Assembly (NCBI RefSeq): GCF_004348985.1
Contig: NZ_SMKW01000009.1
Coordinates: forward strand, 89,276-153,275
DNA length: 64,000 nt
Direction: 5' to 3'
From: Saccharopolyspora elongata
Lineage (GTDB): Bacteria; Actinomycetota; Actinomycetes; Mycobacteriales; Pseudonocardiaceae
Positions 54,548 to 62,962 of this stretch are shown piece by piece. The position numbers were made by a program, and so were the translations under genes. The notes under the pieces were generated by a model. It saw only the letters and a program-made list of their open reading frames with translations. It did not search any database and was not told where the DNA came from. Numbering within the stretch: position 1 is the stretch's first letter; the number at the start of each line of letters is the position of its first letter.

Positions 54548-55707
54548 AGGTGACGACTCCAGGAACCGAAGGCGCACGGCGCGAAAGCGTCTTCCACCGC
54601 CTCTACACCGGCACCGGGGCCTTCGACATCATCGGCAAGCGCGCCCGGTGGTACATCTCGCTGGGCCTGCTCGTGCTCGTGTGCCTCGGCGCCATCGGGT
54701 TCAAGGGCTTCAACCTCGGCATCGACTTCGAGGGCGGCACCAAGCTCCAGCTGCCCGCCGTCGGCGCCCAGGGGCCGATCCAGACCGACCAGGTGCAGAA
54801 CGCGTTCCAGGACGCGCTGGGCCACCCGGCCGAGACGGTGCAGATCGTCGGCGCCGGGGCCAACCAGAGCATCCAGATCCGCTCCTCGGCGCTGACGCCG
54901 CAGCAGGTGGCAGCCGTCAAGCAGTCGCTGTTCAACGAGGTGCAGCCGCTGGACGTGCAGGGCAAGCCGAGCGAGCAGGTCATCAGCGACAGCGCGGTCA
55001 GCGGCACCTGGGGCGGTGAGATCACGCAGCAGGCGCTGATCGCACTGGGCGTGTTCCTGGTGCTGGTCACGATCTTCCTGGCGTTCTACTTCGAGAAGTG
55101 GATGGCGGTGGCGGCGCTGGTCGCGCTGCTGCACGACGTCGTGGTCACCGCGGGCATCTACTCGCTGATCGGCTTCGAGGTCACGCCGAGCACGGTCATC
55201 GGCCTGCTGACCATCCTCGGGTTCTCGCTGTACGACACGGTGGTGGTCTTCGACAAGGTCAAGGAGAACACCCGCGGCCTGCTCGGGCTGACCCGCCGCA
55301 CCTACGGCGAGGCGGCGAACCTGGCGGTCAACCAGACCCTGATGCGCTCGATCAACACCTCGGTGATCGCGCTGCTGCCGGTGATCGGTCTGCTCGTGGT
55401 GGGCGCCGGCCTGCTCGGCGTCGGCGTGCTGCAGGACCTGGCGCTGGTGCAGATGGTCGGCATGATCGCCGGCGTGGTGTCGTCGATCTTCCTGGCCACG
55501 CCGCTGCTGGTGGACTTCAAGATGCGCGATCCGAAGTACCGCGAGCACGCGGCGAAGGTGCGGCAGCGCCGTGAGCGCGCCGCCGCCAAGGCAGCGGGCG
55601 AGGACGTCCCGGCCGAGCCGAGGCACGCGGTCGCGGCGGGCACGGGCCCGCGCGGTGGGCGTCCCGGCACCAAGGCCGGCCGCCCGTCCGGGAAGCGGCG
55701 GCGTTGA
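54544..55707 (+). CDS. secF: SecF, protein export membrane protein
   Basis: 387 residues. FKGFNLGIDFEGGTKLQLPA (SecF signature), an outer domain, then five helices with LVTIFLAFYFEKWMAVAALV, GLLTILGFSLYDTVVVFDKV and INTSVIALLPVIGLLVVGAG. A basic, Gly-rich C-terminal tail. Partner of SecD. Start GTG overlapping the secD stop. Confidence 0.97.
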   Translation: MKVTTPGTEGARRESVFHRLYTGTGAFDIIGKRARWYISLGLLVLVCLGAIGFKGFNLGIDFEGGTKLQLPAVGAQGPIQTDQVQNAFQDALGHPAETVQIVGAGANQSIQIRSSALTPQQVAAVKQSLFNEVQPLDVQGKPSEQVISDSAVSGTWGGEITQQALIALGVFLVLVTIFLAFYFEKWMAVAALVALLHDVVVTAGIYSLIGFEVTPSTVIGLLTILGFSLYDTVVVFDKVKENTRGLLGLTRRTYGEAANLAVNQTLMRSINTSVIALLPVIGLLVVGAGLLGVGVLQDLALVQMVGMIAGVVSSIFLATPLLVDFKMRDPKYREHAAKVRQRRERAAAKAAGEDVPAEPRHAVAAGTGPRGGRPGTKAGRPSGKRRR

Positions 55708-55712
55708 CCGCG

Positions 55713-56270
55713 ATGGAGGAGACGGCCATTTCCGTGCAGGTGACCGATGCGACCGATCATGCGCTCCGGCAGGCGGTCGGGCTGATCCGCGAGGTGCCGG
55801 ACTTCCCCGAGCCGGGGGTCCTGTTCCGCGACATCAGCCCGCTGCTCGCCGACGGCTCCGGGCTCAACGCCGTGGTGTCGGCGCTGGGCCGGGACATCGA
55901 GTTCGACGTGGTGGCCGGTGTGGAGGCGCGCGGCTTCCTGGTCGGCGCGGCGGTCGCGCAGGAGTTCGGCACGGGCGTGATCGGGCTCCGCAAGCCCGGC
56001 AAGCTGCCGGTGGTGGCGGACCGGGTCGACTACACGCTGGAGTACGGCCAGGCCACGCTCGAACTCCCGGCGGACACGCTTCGTGCCGGTCAGCGGGTGC
56101 TGATCGTGGACGACGTCCTGGCCACCGGCGGAACCCTGGGCGCGGCTTGCCGCCTGGTCCGCCAGGCCGGTGCGGAGGTCGCGGCGGCGGCTGTCGTGCT
56201 CGAACTCACAGCCCTCGAAGGCCGCGACAAGATCATGGGCGAATCCGTCCGGGCCTTGCTGCAGGCCTGA
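55713..56270 (+). CDS. apt: adenine phosphoribosyltransferase
   Basis: 185 residues. Salvages adenine to AMP using PRPP. VPDFPEPGVLFRDISPLLAD, VVAGVEARGFLVGAAVAQEF, and the PRPP loop RVLIVDDVLATGGTLGAACR are diagnostic. Start unclear: TTG 55704 overlaps the secF stop, ATG 55713 is annotated, and a GTG at 55734 follows GGAGGAG at long spacing. Between secF and relA as in Mycobacterium. Confidence 0.96.
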   Translation: MEETAISVQVTDATDHALRQAVGLIREVPDFPEPGVLFRDISPLLADGSGLNAVVSALGRDIEFDVVAGVEARGFLVGAAVAQEFGTGVIGLRKPGKLPVVADRVDYTLEYGQATLELPADTLRAGQRVLIVDDVLATGGTLGAACRLVRQAGAEVAAAAVVLELTALEGRDKIMGESVRALLQA

Positions 56271-56282
56271 TCAGACGAGGTG

Positions 56283-56323
56283 AGCGCCGCCCGCGACCCG
56301 GTCACCGGGACGCGGGCGGCGCT
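56283..56323 (+). terminator. terminator between apt and relA
   Basis: AGCGCCGCCCGCG (56283-56295) and its exact complement (56311-56323), with an inner CCCGG/CCGGG stem, followed by TTTCG. It is the strongest hairpin of the block, so relA probably has its own promoter. Confidence 0.8.
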
Positions 56324-56492
56324 TTCGTCGCTGATCGGTGCGGCTGAAGTTCGGTCGTCTTTCACCTGCGCCGAGTGACCGCTGGGCGTATCACACCCAC
56401 ACCTGGGAAGGTCCGTCGCTCGGATGGCGTTATTCTCAGTGTCCGGGTCCCCCGGACCTGGGACGAGAGCAACACGAGCCCGGGAGCGTGCG

Positions 56493-58808
56493 GTGAGCCA
56501 ACACGTCGAATCTCCTGCATCGGCAGCCGACCCGGCTGCCGAGCCGCGGGCGGCTTCTGCGACGCGTCGCGTCCGAGCCCGGCTGGCCAGGAGGATCACG
56601 GCGCAGCGGGCCGCCGCGGTAAAACAGGTGCTGGAGCCGCTGGCGACGGTGCACCGGGAGCTGCACCCGCAGGCCGACCTCGCGCTGCTGCAGCGCGCCT
56701 ACGACGTCGCCGAGGAGAAGCACCGCAGTCAGCGGCGAAAGTCCGGCGACCCGTACATCACGCATCCGCTGGCGGTCGCGACGATCCTCGCCGAGCTCGG
56801 CATGGACACCACCACCCTGGTCGCCGGCCTGTTGCACGACACCGTCGAGGACACCGACTACTCGCTGGAGAAGCTCGGCGGCGAGTTCGGCGACGAGGTG
56901 GCGCACCTGGTCGACGGGGTCACCAAGCTGGACAAGGTAAAGCTGGGCGCCGCCGCCGAGGCCGAGACCATCCGCAAGATGATCATCGCGATGGCCCGCG
57001 ATCCGCGGGTGCTGGTGATCAAGCTCGCCGACCGGCTGCACAACATGCGCACCATGCGCTTCCTGCCGCCGGAGAAGCAGGCGCGCAAGGCGCGGGAGAC
57101 CCTCGAGGTCCTGGCGCCGCTGGCGCACCGGCTGGGCATGGCCACCATCAAGTGGGAGCTGGAGGACCTGGCGTTCGCCATCCTGCAGCCCAAGAAGTAC
57201 GACGAGATCGTGCGCCTGGTGGCCAACCGCGCGCCGTCCCGCGACACCTACCTGCGCACCGTCATCGACGAGCTGTCGCACCAGCTCGACACCGCCCGGC
57301 TGGCCGCGAAGGTGCAGGGCCGCCCCAAGCACTACTACTCCATCCACCAGAAGATGATCGTGCGGGGCCGCGACTTCGACGACATCCACGACCTGGTGGG
57401 CGTGCGGATCCTCGTCGACGAGGTCCGCGACTGCTACGCCGCGATGGGCGTGGTGCACGCGCTGTGGCAGCCGATGCCCGGCCGCTTCAAGGACTACATC
57501 GCGCAGCCCCGGTTCGGGGTCTACCAGTCGCTGCACACCACGGTGATCGGCCCGGAGGGCAAGCCGCTGGAGGTGCAGATCCGCACCCACGAGATGCACC
57601 GCACCGCCGAGTACGGCATCGCGGCGCACTGGCGGTACAAGGAGACCAAGGGGCGCAACGGCCACGCGCAGTCGGCCGTCGAGGTCGACGAGATGGCGTG
57701 GATGCGGCAGCTGCTCGACTGGCAGCGGGAGGCCGCGGACCCCGGCGAGTTCCTGGAGTCGCTGCGCTACGACCTGGCGACCAGGGAGATCTTCGTCTTC
57801 ACGCCGAAGGGCGACGTGATCACGCTGCCGTCGGGCTCGACCCCGGTGGACTTCGCCTACGCGGTGCACACCGAGGTGGGCCACCGCTGCATCGGCGCCC
57901 GCGTCAACGGCCGGCTGGTGGCGCTGGAGCGCAAGCTGGAGAACGGCGAGGTCGTCGAGATCTTCACCTCCAAGGCGGAGGGATCCGGCCCGAGCCGCGA
58001 CTGGCTGTCGTTCGTGGCCTCGCCGCGGGCCAAGGCGAAGATCAAGCAGTGGTTCGCCAAGGAGCGCCGCGAGGAGGCGATCGAGTCCGGCAAGGAGCTG
58101 ATCGCCAAGGAGATCCGGCGGCTGGGCCTGCCGGTGCAGCGCTTCGTGTCGGCGGAAACGCTCGGCGCGGTGGCCCGCGAGCTGCACTACGTGGACGTCA
58201 CCGGCCTGTACGCGGCGGTGGGGGAGAAGCAGCTCTCGGCGCAGCACCTGGTGCAGCGCCTCGTGGCGTTCATCGGCGGCCCGGAGCAGGCGGCCGACGA
58301 GATCGCGGAGCGGTCGACGCCGTCGACGTTGCGCGGCAAGCGCCGCAGCAGCGGCGACTCCGGCGTCGTGGTCAAGGACGCCGGGGACGTGTGGGCGAAG
58401 CTGGCGCGCTGCTGCACGCCGGTCCCGGGCGACGAGATCCTCGGCTTCGTGACCCGCGGCGGGTGGGTCAGCGTGCACCGCACGGACTGCACCAACGCCG
58501 ACGACCTGCGCCGCACGCCCGAACGGCTGGTCGAGGTGCACTGGGCGCCGTCGGCGTCGTCGGTGTTCCTGGTCGCGATCCAGGTGGAGGCGCTGGACCG
58601 GCACCGGCTGCTCTCCGACGTGACCAAGGTGCTGGCGGACGAGCGGGTGAACATCCTGTCGGCGTCGGTGACCACGTCGAAGGACCGGGTGGCGGTGAGC
58701 CGCTTCTCCTTCGAGATGGGCGACCCGAAGCACCTGGGCCACGTCCTCAAGGCGGTCCGCAACATCGAGGGCGTCTACGACGTCTACCGCGTGACTTCCG
58801 CGGCATAG
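56493..58808 (+). CDS. relA: bifunctional (p)ppGpp synthetase/hydrolase Rel
   Basis: 771 residues. HD hydrolase domain from about 90 ([20 protein letters not shown] then [12 protein letters not shown]), synthetase from about 240 ([52 protein letters not shown]), TGS about 430-490 ([20 protein letters not shown]), and a C-terminal ACT domain. Makes and degrades the stringent-response alarmone. GTG at 56493 ([14 protein letters not shown]) is chosen. An ATG at 56424 is in frame but sits on TTATTCT, a likely -10, so it is probably upstream of transcription. Confidence 0.97.
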   Translation: MSQHVESPASAADPAAEPRAASATRRVRARLARRITAQRAAAVKQVLEPLATVHRELHPQADLALLQRAYDVAEEKHRSQRRKSGDPYITHPLAVATILAELGMDTTTLVAGLLHDTVEDTDYSLEKLGGEFGDEVAHLVDGVTKLDKVKLGAAAEAETIRKMIIAMARDPRVLVIKLADRLHNMRTMRFLPPEKQARKARETLEVLAPLAHRLGMATIKWELEDLAFAILQPKKYDEIVRLVANRAPSRDTYLRTVIDELSHQLDTARLAAKVQGRPKHYYSIHQKMIVRGRDFDDIHDLVGVRILVDEVRDCYAAMGVVHALWQPMPGRFKDYIAQPRFGVYQSLHTTVIGPEGKPLEVQIRTHEMHRTAEYGIAAHWRYKETKGRNGHAQSAVEVDEMAWMRQLLDWQREAADPGEFLESLRYDLATREIFVFTPKGDVITLPSGSTPVDFAYAVHTEVGHRCIGARVNGRLVALERKLENGEVVEIFTSKAEGSGPSRDWLSFVASPRAKAKIKQWFAKERREEAIESGKELIAKEIRRLGLPVQRFVSAETLGAVARELHYVDVTGLYAAVGEKQLSAQHLVQRLVAFIGGPEQAADEIAERSTPSTLRGKRRSSGDSGVVVKDAGDVWAKLARCCTPVPGDEILGFVTRGGWVSVHRTDCTNADDLRRTPERLVEVHWAPSASSVFLVAIQVEALDRHRLLSDVTKVLADERVNILSASVTTSKDRVAVSRFSFEMGDPKHLGHVLKAVRNIEGVYDVYRVTSAA

Positions 58809-58829
58809 CCCGCGTTTCCGCTGCTCAGG

Positions 58830-58877
58830 ACCCGTGAGTACTTTTGGTCGTAATAGCAGCGGAAAGTACTCACGGGT
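58830..58877. terminator. long 3-prime-end hairpin (GCTATGG-core family, copy D, inverted)
   Basis: ACCCGTGAGTACTTT (58830-58844) pairs exactly with 58863-58877. The loop, read on the minus strand, is CCGCTGCTATTACGACCA, close to copy A (GTGCTGCTATGGCGACAC). Arms match copy A apart from paired substitutions. Between relA and the convergent cyclophilin gene. Confidence 0.75.
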
Positions 58878-58913
58878 GCTGGCCAGGCCGAACGACACCA
58901 ATTGCGCAGCGAA

Positions 58914-58958
58914 AAGGGGCGCGGCCCGCATGACCAGTTCACGCTGGCCGCGCCCCTT
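58914..58958 (-). terminator. terminator hairpin of the cyclophilin gene
   Basis: AAGGGGCGCGGCC (58914-58926) and its exact complement (58946-58958), a 13-bp stem on a 19-base loop, 12 bases past the cyclophilin stop on the minus strand. Confidence 0.7.
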
Positions 58959-58970
58959 CCGGCGTTCGCG

Positions 58971-59807
58971 TCAGGCCTGGACGTCGACCGACTCGAACTT
59001 GACCTCCTGCTTCGGGTGGCCGCCGCCCGGCGACGGCTCGAACGCGCCGTCGTGGCCCGCGCGGGCAATGCCGTCGATGACCTTCAGGCCTTCCTCCGAG
59101 ATCGTGCCGAACACGGTGTAGTCCGGCGACAGCGGAGCCTCGCCGAAGACCATGAAGAACTGGCTCCCGTTGGTGTTCGGGCCCGCGTTGGCCATCGCGA
59201 GGTAGCCGCGCCCGTACTGCAGCTCCGGGAACGTCTCGTCGTCGAAGCTGTAGCCCGGGCCGCCGGAACCCTTGCCGGTCGGGTCACCGCACTGCAGCAT
59301 CTGCAGGCCCTCGGTGCCGATCCGGTGGCACGCGGTCCCGTTGTAGTAGCCCTGCTTGGACAGGCTGACGAAGCTGTTCACGGTGCACGGCGCCAGCGCG
59401 CGGTCGAGCGTCAGCGGGATCGCACCCTGGCTGGTGTTGATGGTGGCCTGCACGGTGCCCTTGGAGGACACCTCGCCGTTGGCCGGCGGCTGCACCTGCT
59501 TGCTCGGTCCCTTGCTGTCCGGCGGGTACTGGCAGGACACCGGATCCGCCAGCGGCGTCGGCCGGGCCGGCGGCGGCGCGAGCTCGGTGGGGATCTGGAC
59601 CTCCGGCTGCGCCTGCGGCGGCTGCTGCTGGGCGGTGTCGTCGCCGGTGCGGGTGAAGTAGAAGACGCCCACCACGACCGCGATGACCACGACGATCGTC
59701 GCGCCGATGGTGATCATCCGGCGTCGCTTGGCCTGCTCCGCCCGGCGCTGCAGTTGGCGTTCGAGCTTCCGCTTGGCCGCCTGGCGACGTTGCTCGTTGC
59801 TGGGCAC
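58971..59807 (-). CDS. ppiB: membrane-anchored cyclophilin peptidyl-prolyl isomerase
   Basis: 278 residues. A basic N-terminus (KRKLERQLQRRAEQAKRRR), one membrane helix (MITIGATIVVVIAVVVGVFY), a Pro/Gln-rich linker, then the cyclophilin domain outside the membrane: GYYNGTACHRIGTEGLQMLQ, the Gly-rich loop, YLAMANAGPNTNGSQFFMVF and SPDYTVFGTISEEGLKVID. It catalyses proline isomerisation in exported proteins. GTG with GGGAGGGAG upstream. Divergent from the MBL gene; same place as Rv2582 in M. tuberculosis. Confidence 0.95.
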   Translation of the reverse strand: MPSNEQRRQAAKRKLERQLQRRAEQAKRRRMITIGATIVVVIAVVVGVFYFTRTGDDTAQQQPPQAQPEVQIPTELAPPPARPTPLADPVSCQYPPDSKGPSKQVQPPANGEVSSKGTVQATINTSQGAIPLTLDRALAPCTVNSFVSLSKQGYYNGTACHRIGTEGLQMLQCGDPTGKGSGGPGYSFDDETFPELQYGRGYLAMANAGPNTNGSQFFMVFGEAPLSPDYTVFGTISEEGLKVIDGIARAGHDGAFEPSPGGGHPKQEVKFESVDVQA

Positions 59808-59991
59808 CTGCTCCCTCCCCGGATTCGGTGAACCTGATGTTGTTCCGGGGAGTTTATGGGGTCGGTCGCGGACCGTTCCTGAGAGCCTGCGCATCGTGCC
59901 TGCCGCGCGCGAAGGCGCACGTGGGCGGGACGATAACCTTGGGGGACCGACCCGCCCCATCGGGTGTCGCCGCAACGAAAGGTCGCGCTTC

Positions 59992-60675
59992 GTGCTTGTC
60001 CTCGGGTTCCCGGTAGGACCGCTGCAGGCGAACTGCTACGTGCTCGCGCGCGGGGAAGGCGAGCCCTGCGTCGTCGTGGATCCCGGCCAGGACGCAGTGG
60101 CGCCGCTGGACGAACAGCTGCGCAAGCACCGCCTCGCGCCCGCCGCCGTGCTGCTCACCCACGGGCACTTCGACCACGTCTTCTCCGCCGGTGAGGTCTG
60201 CGCCGCGCATGACGTGCCCGCCTACGTCCACCCGGCCGACCGCTTCATGCTCGCCGACCCGGGCGCCGCGCTCGGCCCGGCAGGGCGGCAGCTCTTCGGC
60301 GACGGCCCGGTGATGGACGCGCCCGCCGACGTCCGCGACCTCGCCGACGGCGACGTGCTGGAGCTCGCCGAACTGCGCTTCGACGTCACGCACACCCCGG
60401 GCCATACCGGCGGATCGGTGCTGTTCGGCGTCGGGACCGACGAGGGTGGGCGGCTGCTGCTGTCCGGCGACACCCTCTTCGCCGGCGCCATCGGGCGCAC
60501 CGATCTGCCCGGCGGCGACCACGGCCGGATGCTCGAGTCGCTGAGCACCAAGGTGCTGCCGCTGGACGACGAGATCGTCGTGCTGCCGGGCCACGGACCG
60601 ACCACCACCATCGGGCGCGAGCGCGCGGGCAACCCGTTCCTGCAGGGCCTGCCGGCTTCCGACGCCATTTCCTGA
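59992..60675 (+). CDS. metallo-beta-lactamase-fold hydrolase (glyoxalase II-like)
   Basis: 227 residues. Metal site [14 protein letters not shown] (HxHxDH), [33 protein letters not shown], and a final [17 protein letters not shown]. The domain matches hydroxyacylglutathione-hydrolase-like MBL proteins; since actinobacteria lack glutathione, a mycothiol or other thioester is the probable substrate. GTG start with AAAGG upstream. Cotranscribed with hisS, 20 bases on. Confidence 0.93.
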   Translation: MLVLGFPVGPLQANCYVLARGEGEPCVVVDPGQDAVAPLDEQLRKHRLAPAAVLLTHGHFDHVFSAGEVCAAHDVPAYVHPADRFMLADPGAALGPAGRQLFGDGPVMDAPADVRDLADGDVLELAELRFDVTHTPGHTGGSVLFGVGTDEGGRLLLSGDTLFAGAIGRTDLPGGDHGRMLESLSTKVLPLDDEIVVLPGHGPTTTIGRERAGNPFLQGLPASDAIS

Positions 60676-60695
60676 CGAGGACTGAACCACCACTC

Positions 60696-61964
60696 ATGAG
60701 CACGTTCACCGCACCCAAGGGCATCCCCGAGTACTACCCGCCGGAGTCGGCGGGCTTCCTGGCGGTCCGCGACACCCTGTCCGACGCCGCGCGCCGCGCC
60801 GGCTACGGCTACATCGAGCTGCCGGTGTTCGAGGACACCACGCTGTTCGCCCGCGGCGTCGGGGAGTCCACCGACGTCGTAAGCAAGGAGATGTACACCT
60901 TCGCCGACCGCGGCGGCCGGTCCGTGACGCTGCGCCCGGAGGGCACGGCGGGCGTGATGCGCTCGGTCATCGAGAACGGCCTGGACCGCGGCCAGCTGCC
61001 GGTGAAGCTCTACTACAGCGGCGCGTTCTTCCGCTACGAGCGGCCGCAGGCCGGGCGGTACCGGCAGCTGCAGCAGGTCGGCGTGGAGGCGATCGGGGTC
61101 GACGACCCGGCGCTGGACGCCGAGGTCATCGCGATCGCCGACGAGGGCTACCGGCGGCTGGGGCTCAGCGGGCACCGCATCGAGATCACCTCGCTCGGCG
61201 ACAACACCTGCCGCCCCGCCTACCGGGCGAAGCTGCAGGAGTTCCTGCGCGGGCTGCCGCTGGACGAGGAGACCCGGCGCCGTGCCGAGCTCAACCCGCT
61301 GCGGGTGCTCGACGACAAGCGGCCGGAGGTGCGGGAACTCGTCGCCGACGCGCCGCTGATGGTCGACCACCTCTCGGCGGAGTCGAAGGAGCACTACGAG
61401 CAGGTCAAGGCGCACCTGCTCGACCTCGGCGTGGCGTTCGTGGAGAACCCCCGCCTGGTGCGCGGCCTCGACTACTACACCAAGACCACCTTCGAGTTCG
61501 TCCACGACGGACTCGGCGCGCAGTCCGGCATCGGCGGCGGCGGCCGCTACGACGGCCTGATGGCCGAACTCGGCGGCCAGGAGTACTCCGGCGTCGGCTT
61601 CGGGCTCGGCGTCGACCGGACCCTGCTGGCCTGCCAGGCCGAGGGGCTGCAGGTCGGCGACCAGGCGCGCTGCGACGTGTACTGCGTGCCGATGGGCGAG
61701 ACGGCCAAGCGCCGCCTGGTGGCGGCCGCGGGCGGGCTGCGGGCGGCCGGGGTCCGCGTCGACGTGGCCTACGGCGGCAAGGGCCTCAAGGGCGCGATGA
61801 AGGCCGCCGACCGCTCGGGCGCGCGGTTCGCGCTGGTCCTCGGCGAGCGGGACCTCGAAGCCGGCACCGCGCAGCTGAAGGAGCTGGCCAGCGGCGAACA
61901 GCGCGCGGTGTCGCTGGATTCGCTGGAGGCCGAGGTCCGGGACGCGGTCGCGGAGCCGAGATGA
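60696..61964 (+). CDS. hisS: histidyl-tRNA synthetase
   Basis: 422 residues, class II synthetase. [20 protein letters not shown] (motif 2 area), [20 protein letters not shown], and the histidine-site motif [20 protein letters not shown], then the motif 3 region [20 protein letters not shown] and the anticodon-binding domain. ATG at 60696 with GAGGA upstream. Its stop overlaps the next gene (ATGA). Confidence 0.97.
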   Translation: MSTFTAPKGIPEYYPPESAGFLAVRDTLSDAARRAGYGYIELPVFEDTTLFARGVGESTDVVSKEMYTFADRGGRSVTLRPEGTAGVMRSVIENGLDRGQLPVKLYYSGAFFRYERPQAGRYRQLQQVGVEAIGVDDPALDAEVIAIADEGYRRLGLSGHRIEITSLGDNTCRPAYRAKLQEFLRGLPLDEETRRRAELNPLRVLDDKRPEVRELVADAPLMVDHLSAESKEHYEQVKAHLLDLGVAFVENPRLVRGLDYYTKTTFEFVHDGLGAQSGIGGGGRYDGLMAELGGQEYSGVGFGLGVDRTLLACQAEGLQVGDQARCDVYCVPMGETAKRRLVAAAGGLRAAGVRVDVAYGGKGLKGAMKAADRSGARFALVLGERDLEAGTAQLKELASGEQRAVSLDSLEAEVRDAVAEPR

Positions 61965-62596
61965 CCGAAGCAGAGGCGGTTCCGCTAGATCTGCTGGACC
62001 GCAAGACGGTCCGGGCGCGGGCTCGCAACGTCGCGATCGCCGCGCTGATCGTCGCCGCCGCGATGGGTGGCATCGTGAGCCTGTTCGCGGGGCCCACGGG
62101 CTTCGCGATCACTGCGGCGATCGTGGGAATCCCGTTGCTGCTGCTGGCTTTCGCGGAGTCCCGCAAGACCATCGAGCTGCGCGGCGGCGAGCTGGTGGCC
62201 CGCGCGATGGGCACCCGCGTGGTCGAGGTGAAGAACGCGGATCGGTTCGACCTGTTCGTCACCGACCTGCGCGGCGCGCGGACGGTCAACCTGCTGGTCG
62301 GCGGCCCGCCCAAGGGCAAGGCGATCAGCGTGTCGCTGGCGCTCTACGCGGGCACCGGCGGCCGGGAGCTCGGGATCTACGCGCTGCGCAGGCTGGCGGA
62401 CACGCTGGCCGGCTCGGCCGACACCCGGGCGCTGGTGCTGTCACAGCTGATCGTGGCCCAGCTGCGGGCCGAGGCGCGCGGCGACGCGGCCCCGGACCGC
62501 CCGCTGTACCGGCTGGCATCGGTCGCGCCGGTGGGCCGGATGGCGCAGCGGCTGCATCCCGACGCGGTCGCGAGGTTCGTCGCCGCACTGGGGTAG
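61961..62596 (+). CDS. hypothetical membrane protein coupled to hisS
   Basis: 211 residues. Two N-terminal membrane helices ([20 protein letters not shown] and [20 protein letters not shown]) precede a soluble part with [20 protein letters not shown] and [20 protein letters not shown], which resembles a PH-like beta domain, and a helical end. Function unknown. Starts on the ATG that overlaps the hisS stop, so it is translationally coupled. Confidence 0.85.
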   Translation: MTEAEAVPLDLLDRKTVRARARNVAIAALIVAAAMGGIVSLFAGPTGFAITAAIVGIPLLLLAFAESRKTIELRGGELVARAMGTRVVEVKNADRFDLFVTDLRGARTVNLLVGGPPKGKAISVSLALYAGTGGRELGIYALRRLADTLAGSADTRALVLSQLIVAQLRAEARGDAAPDRPLYRLASVAPVGRMAQRLHPDAVARFVAALG

Positions 62597-62635
62597 GAGC
62601 GCGCCTCACCGACTGCTCAAGTCCGCAATTTCAAG

Positions 62636-62833
62636 GAGGTTTTTCCAACCTCGTTTTGCGTGGCGGTGCGGGTGGCGGAACCTCAGAGGCTCCCTGGTCT
62701 GTGGGTGCCCTGATTTATGTATGTCCAATACACGGCGTCAGGGCCGTCCCGCCCAGGAGTGCCCCAGGGGCACGGGCACAGTGAACCCGCGGCGGTGCAG
62801 GTGTCGTAGGTGGGTTATGCGCCTGCGGCGCAT
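62636..62833 (+). repeat. structured intergenic element, full copy 2
   Basis: Same plan as 48496-48678: H1 GAGGTT/AACCTC on TTTCC (62636-62652), block A GTTTTGCGTGGCGGTGCGGG then TGGCGGAACCTCAGA, H2 GCCCTGA/TCAGGGC (62707-62713/62738-62744) presenting TGTATGTCCAATAC (62718-62731), block B AACCCGCGGCGGTGCAGGT, H3 ATGCGCC-TGC-GGCGCAT (62817-62833). Every stem differs from copy 1 yet still pairs. About 40 bases past the upstream stop. The 366-bp gap also contains the palindrome at 62898. Confidence 0.75.
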
Positions 62834-62897
62834 GCGGCACCCCATCGACGTGCAGCTTTGCGACCCGCGGCTGCGGGCCGACCAGGATGAAAAACGC

Positions 62898-62936
62898 TCA
62901 ATGGAAATTGGACCTTCGATTTCCATTGAAATTGCG
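62898..62936. repeat. dispersed palindromic element, copy with lost left end
   Basis: TCAATGGAAATTG (62898-62910) and 62917-62929, loop GACCTT, one T-G type mismatch. The right arm continues as AATTGC; the left partner is lost. Between the structured element and the convergent YibE/F gene. Confidence 0.75.
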
Positions 62937-62962
62937 GGCCACCGGGGCCGAGGGCGGGCGGA

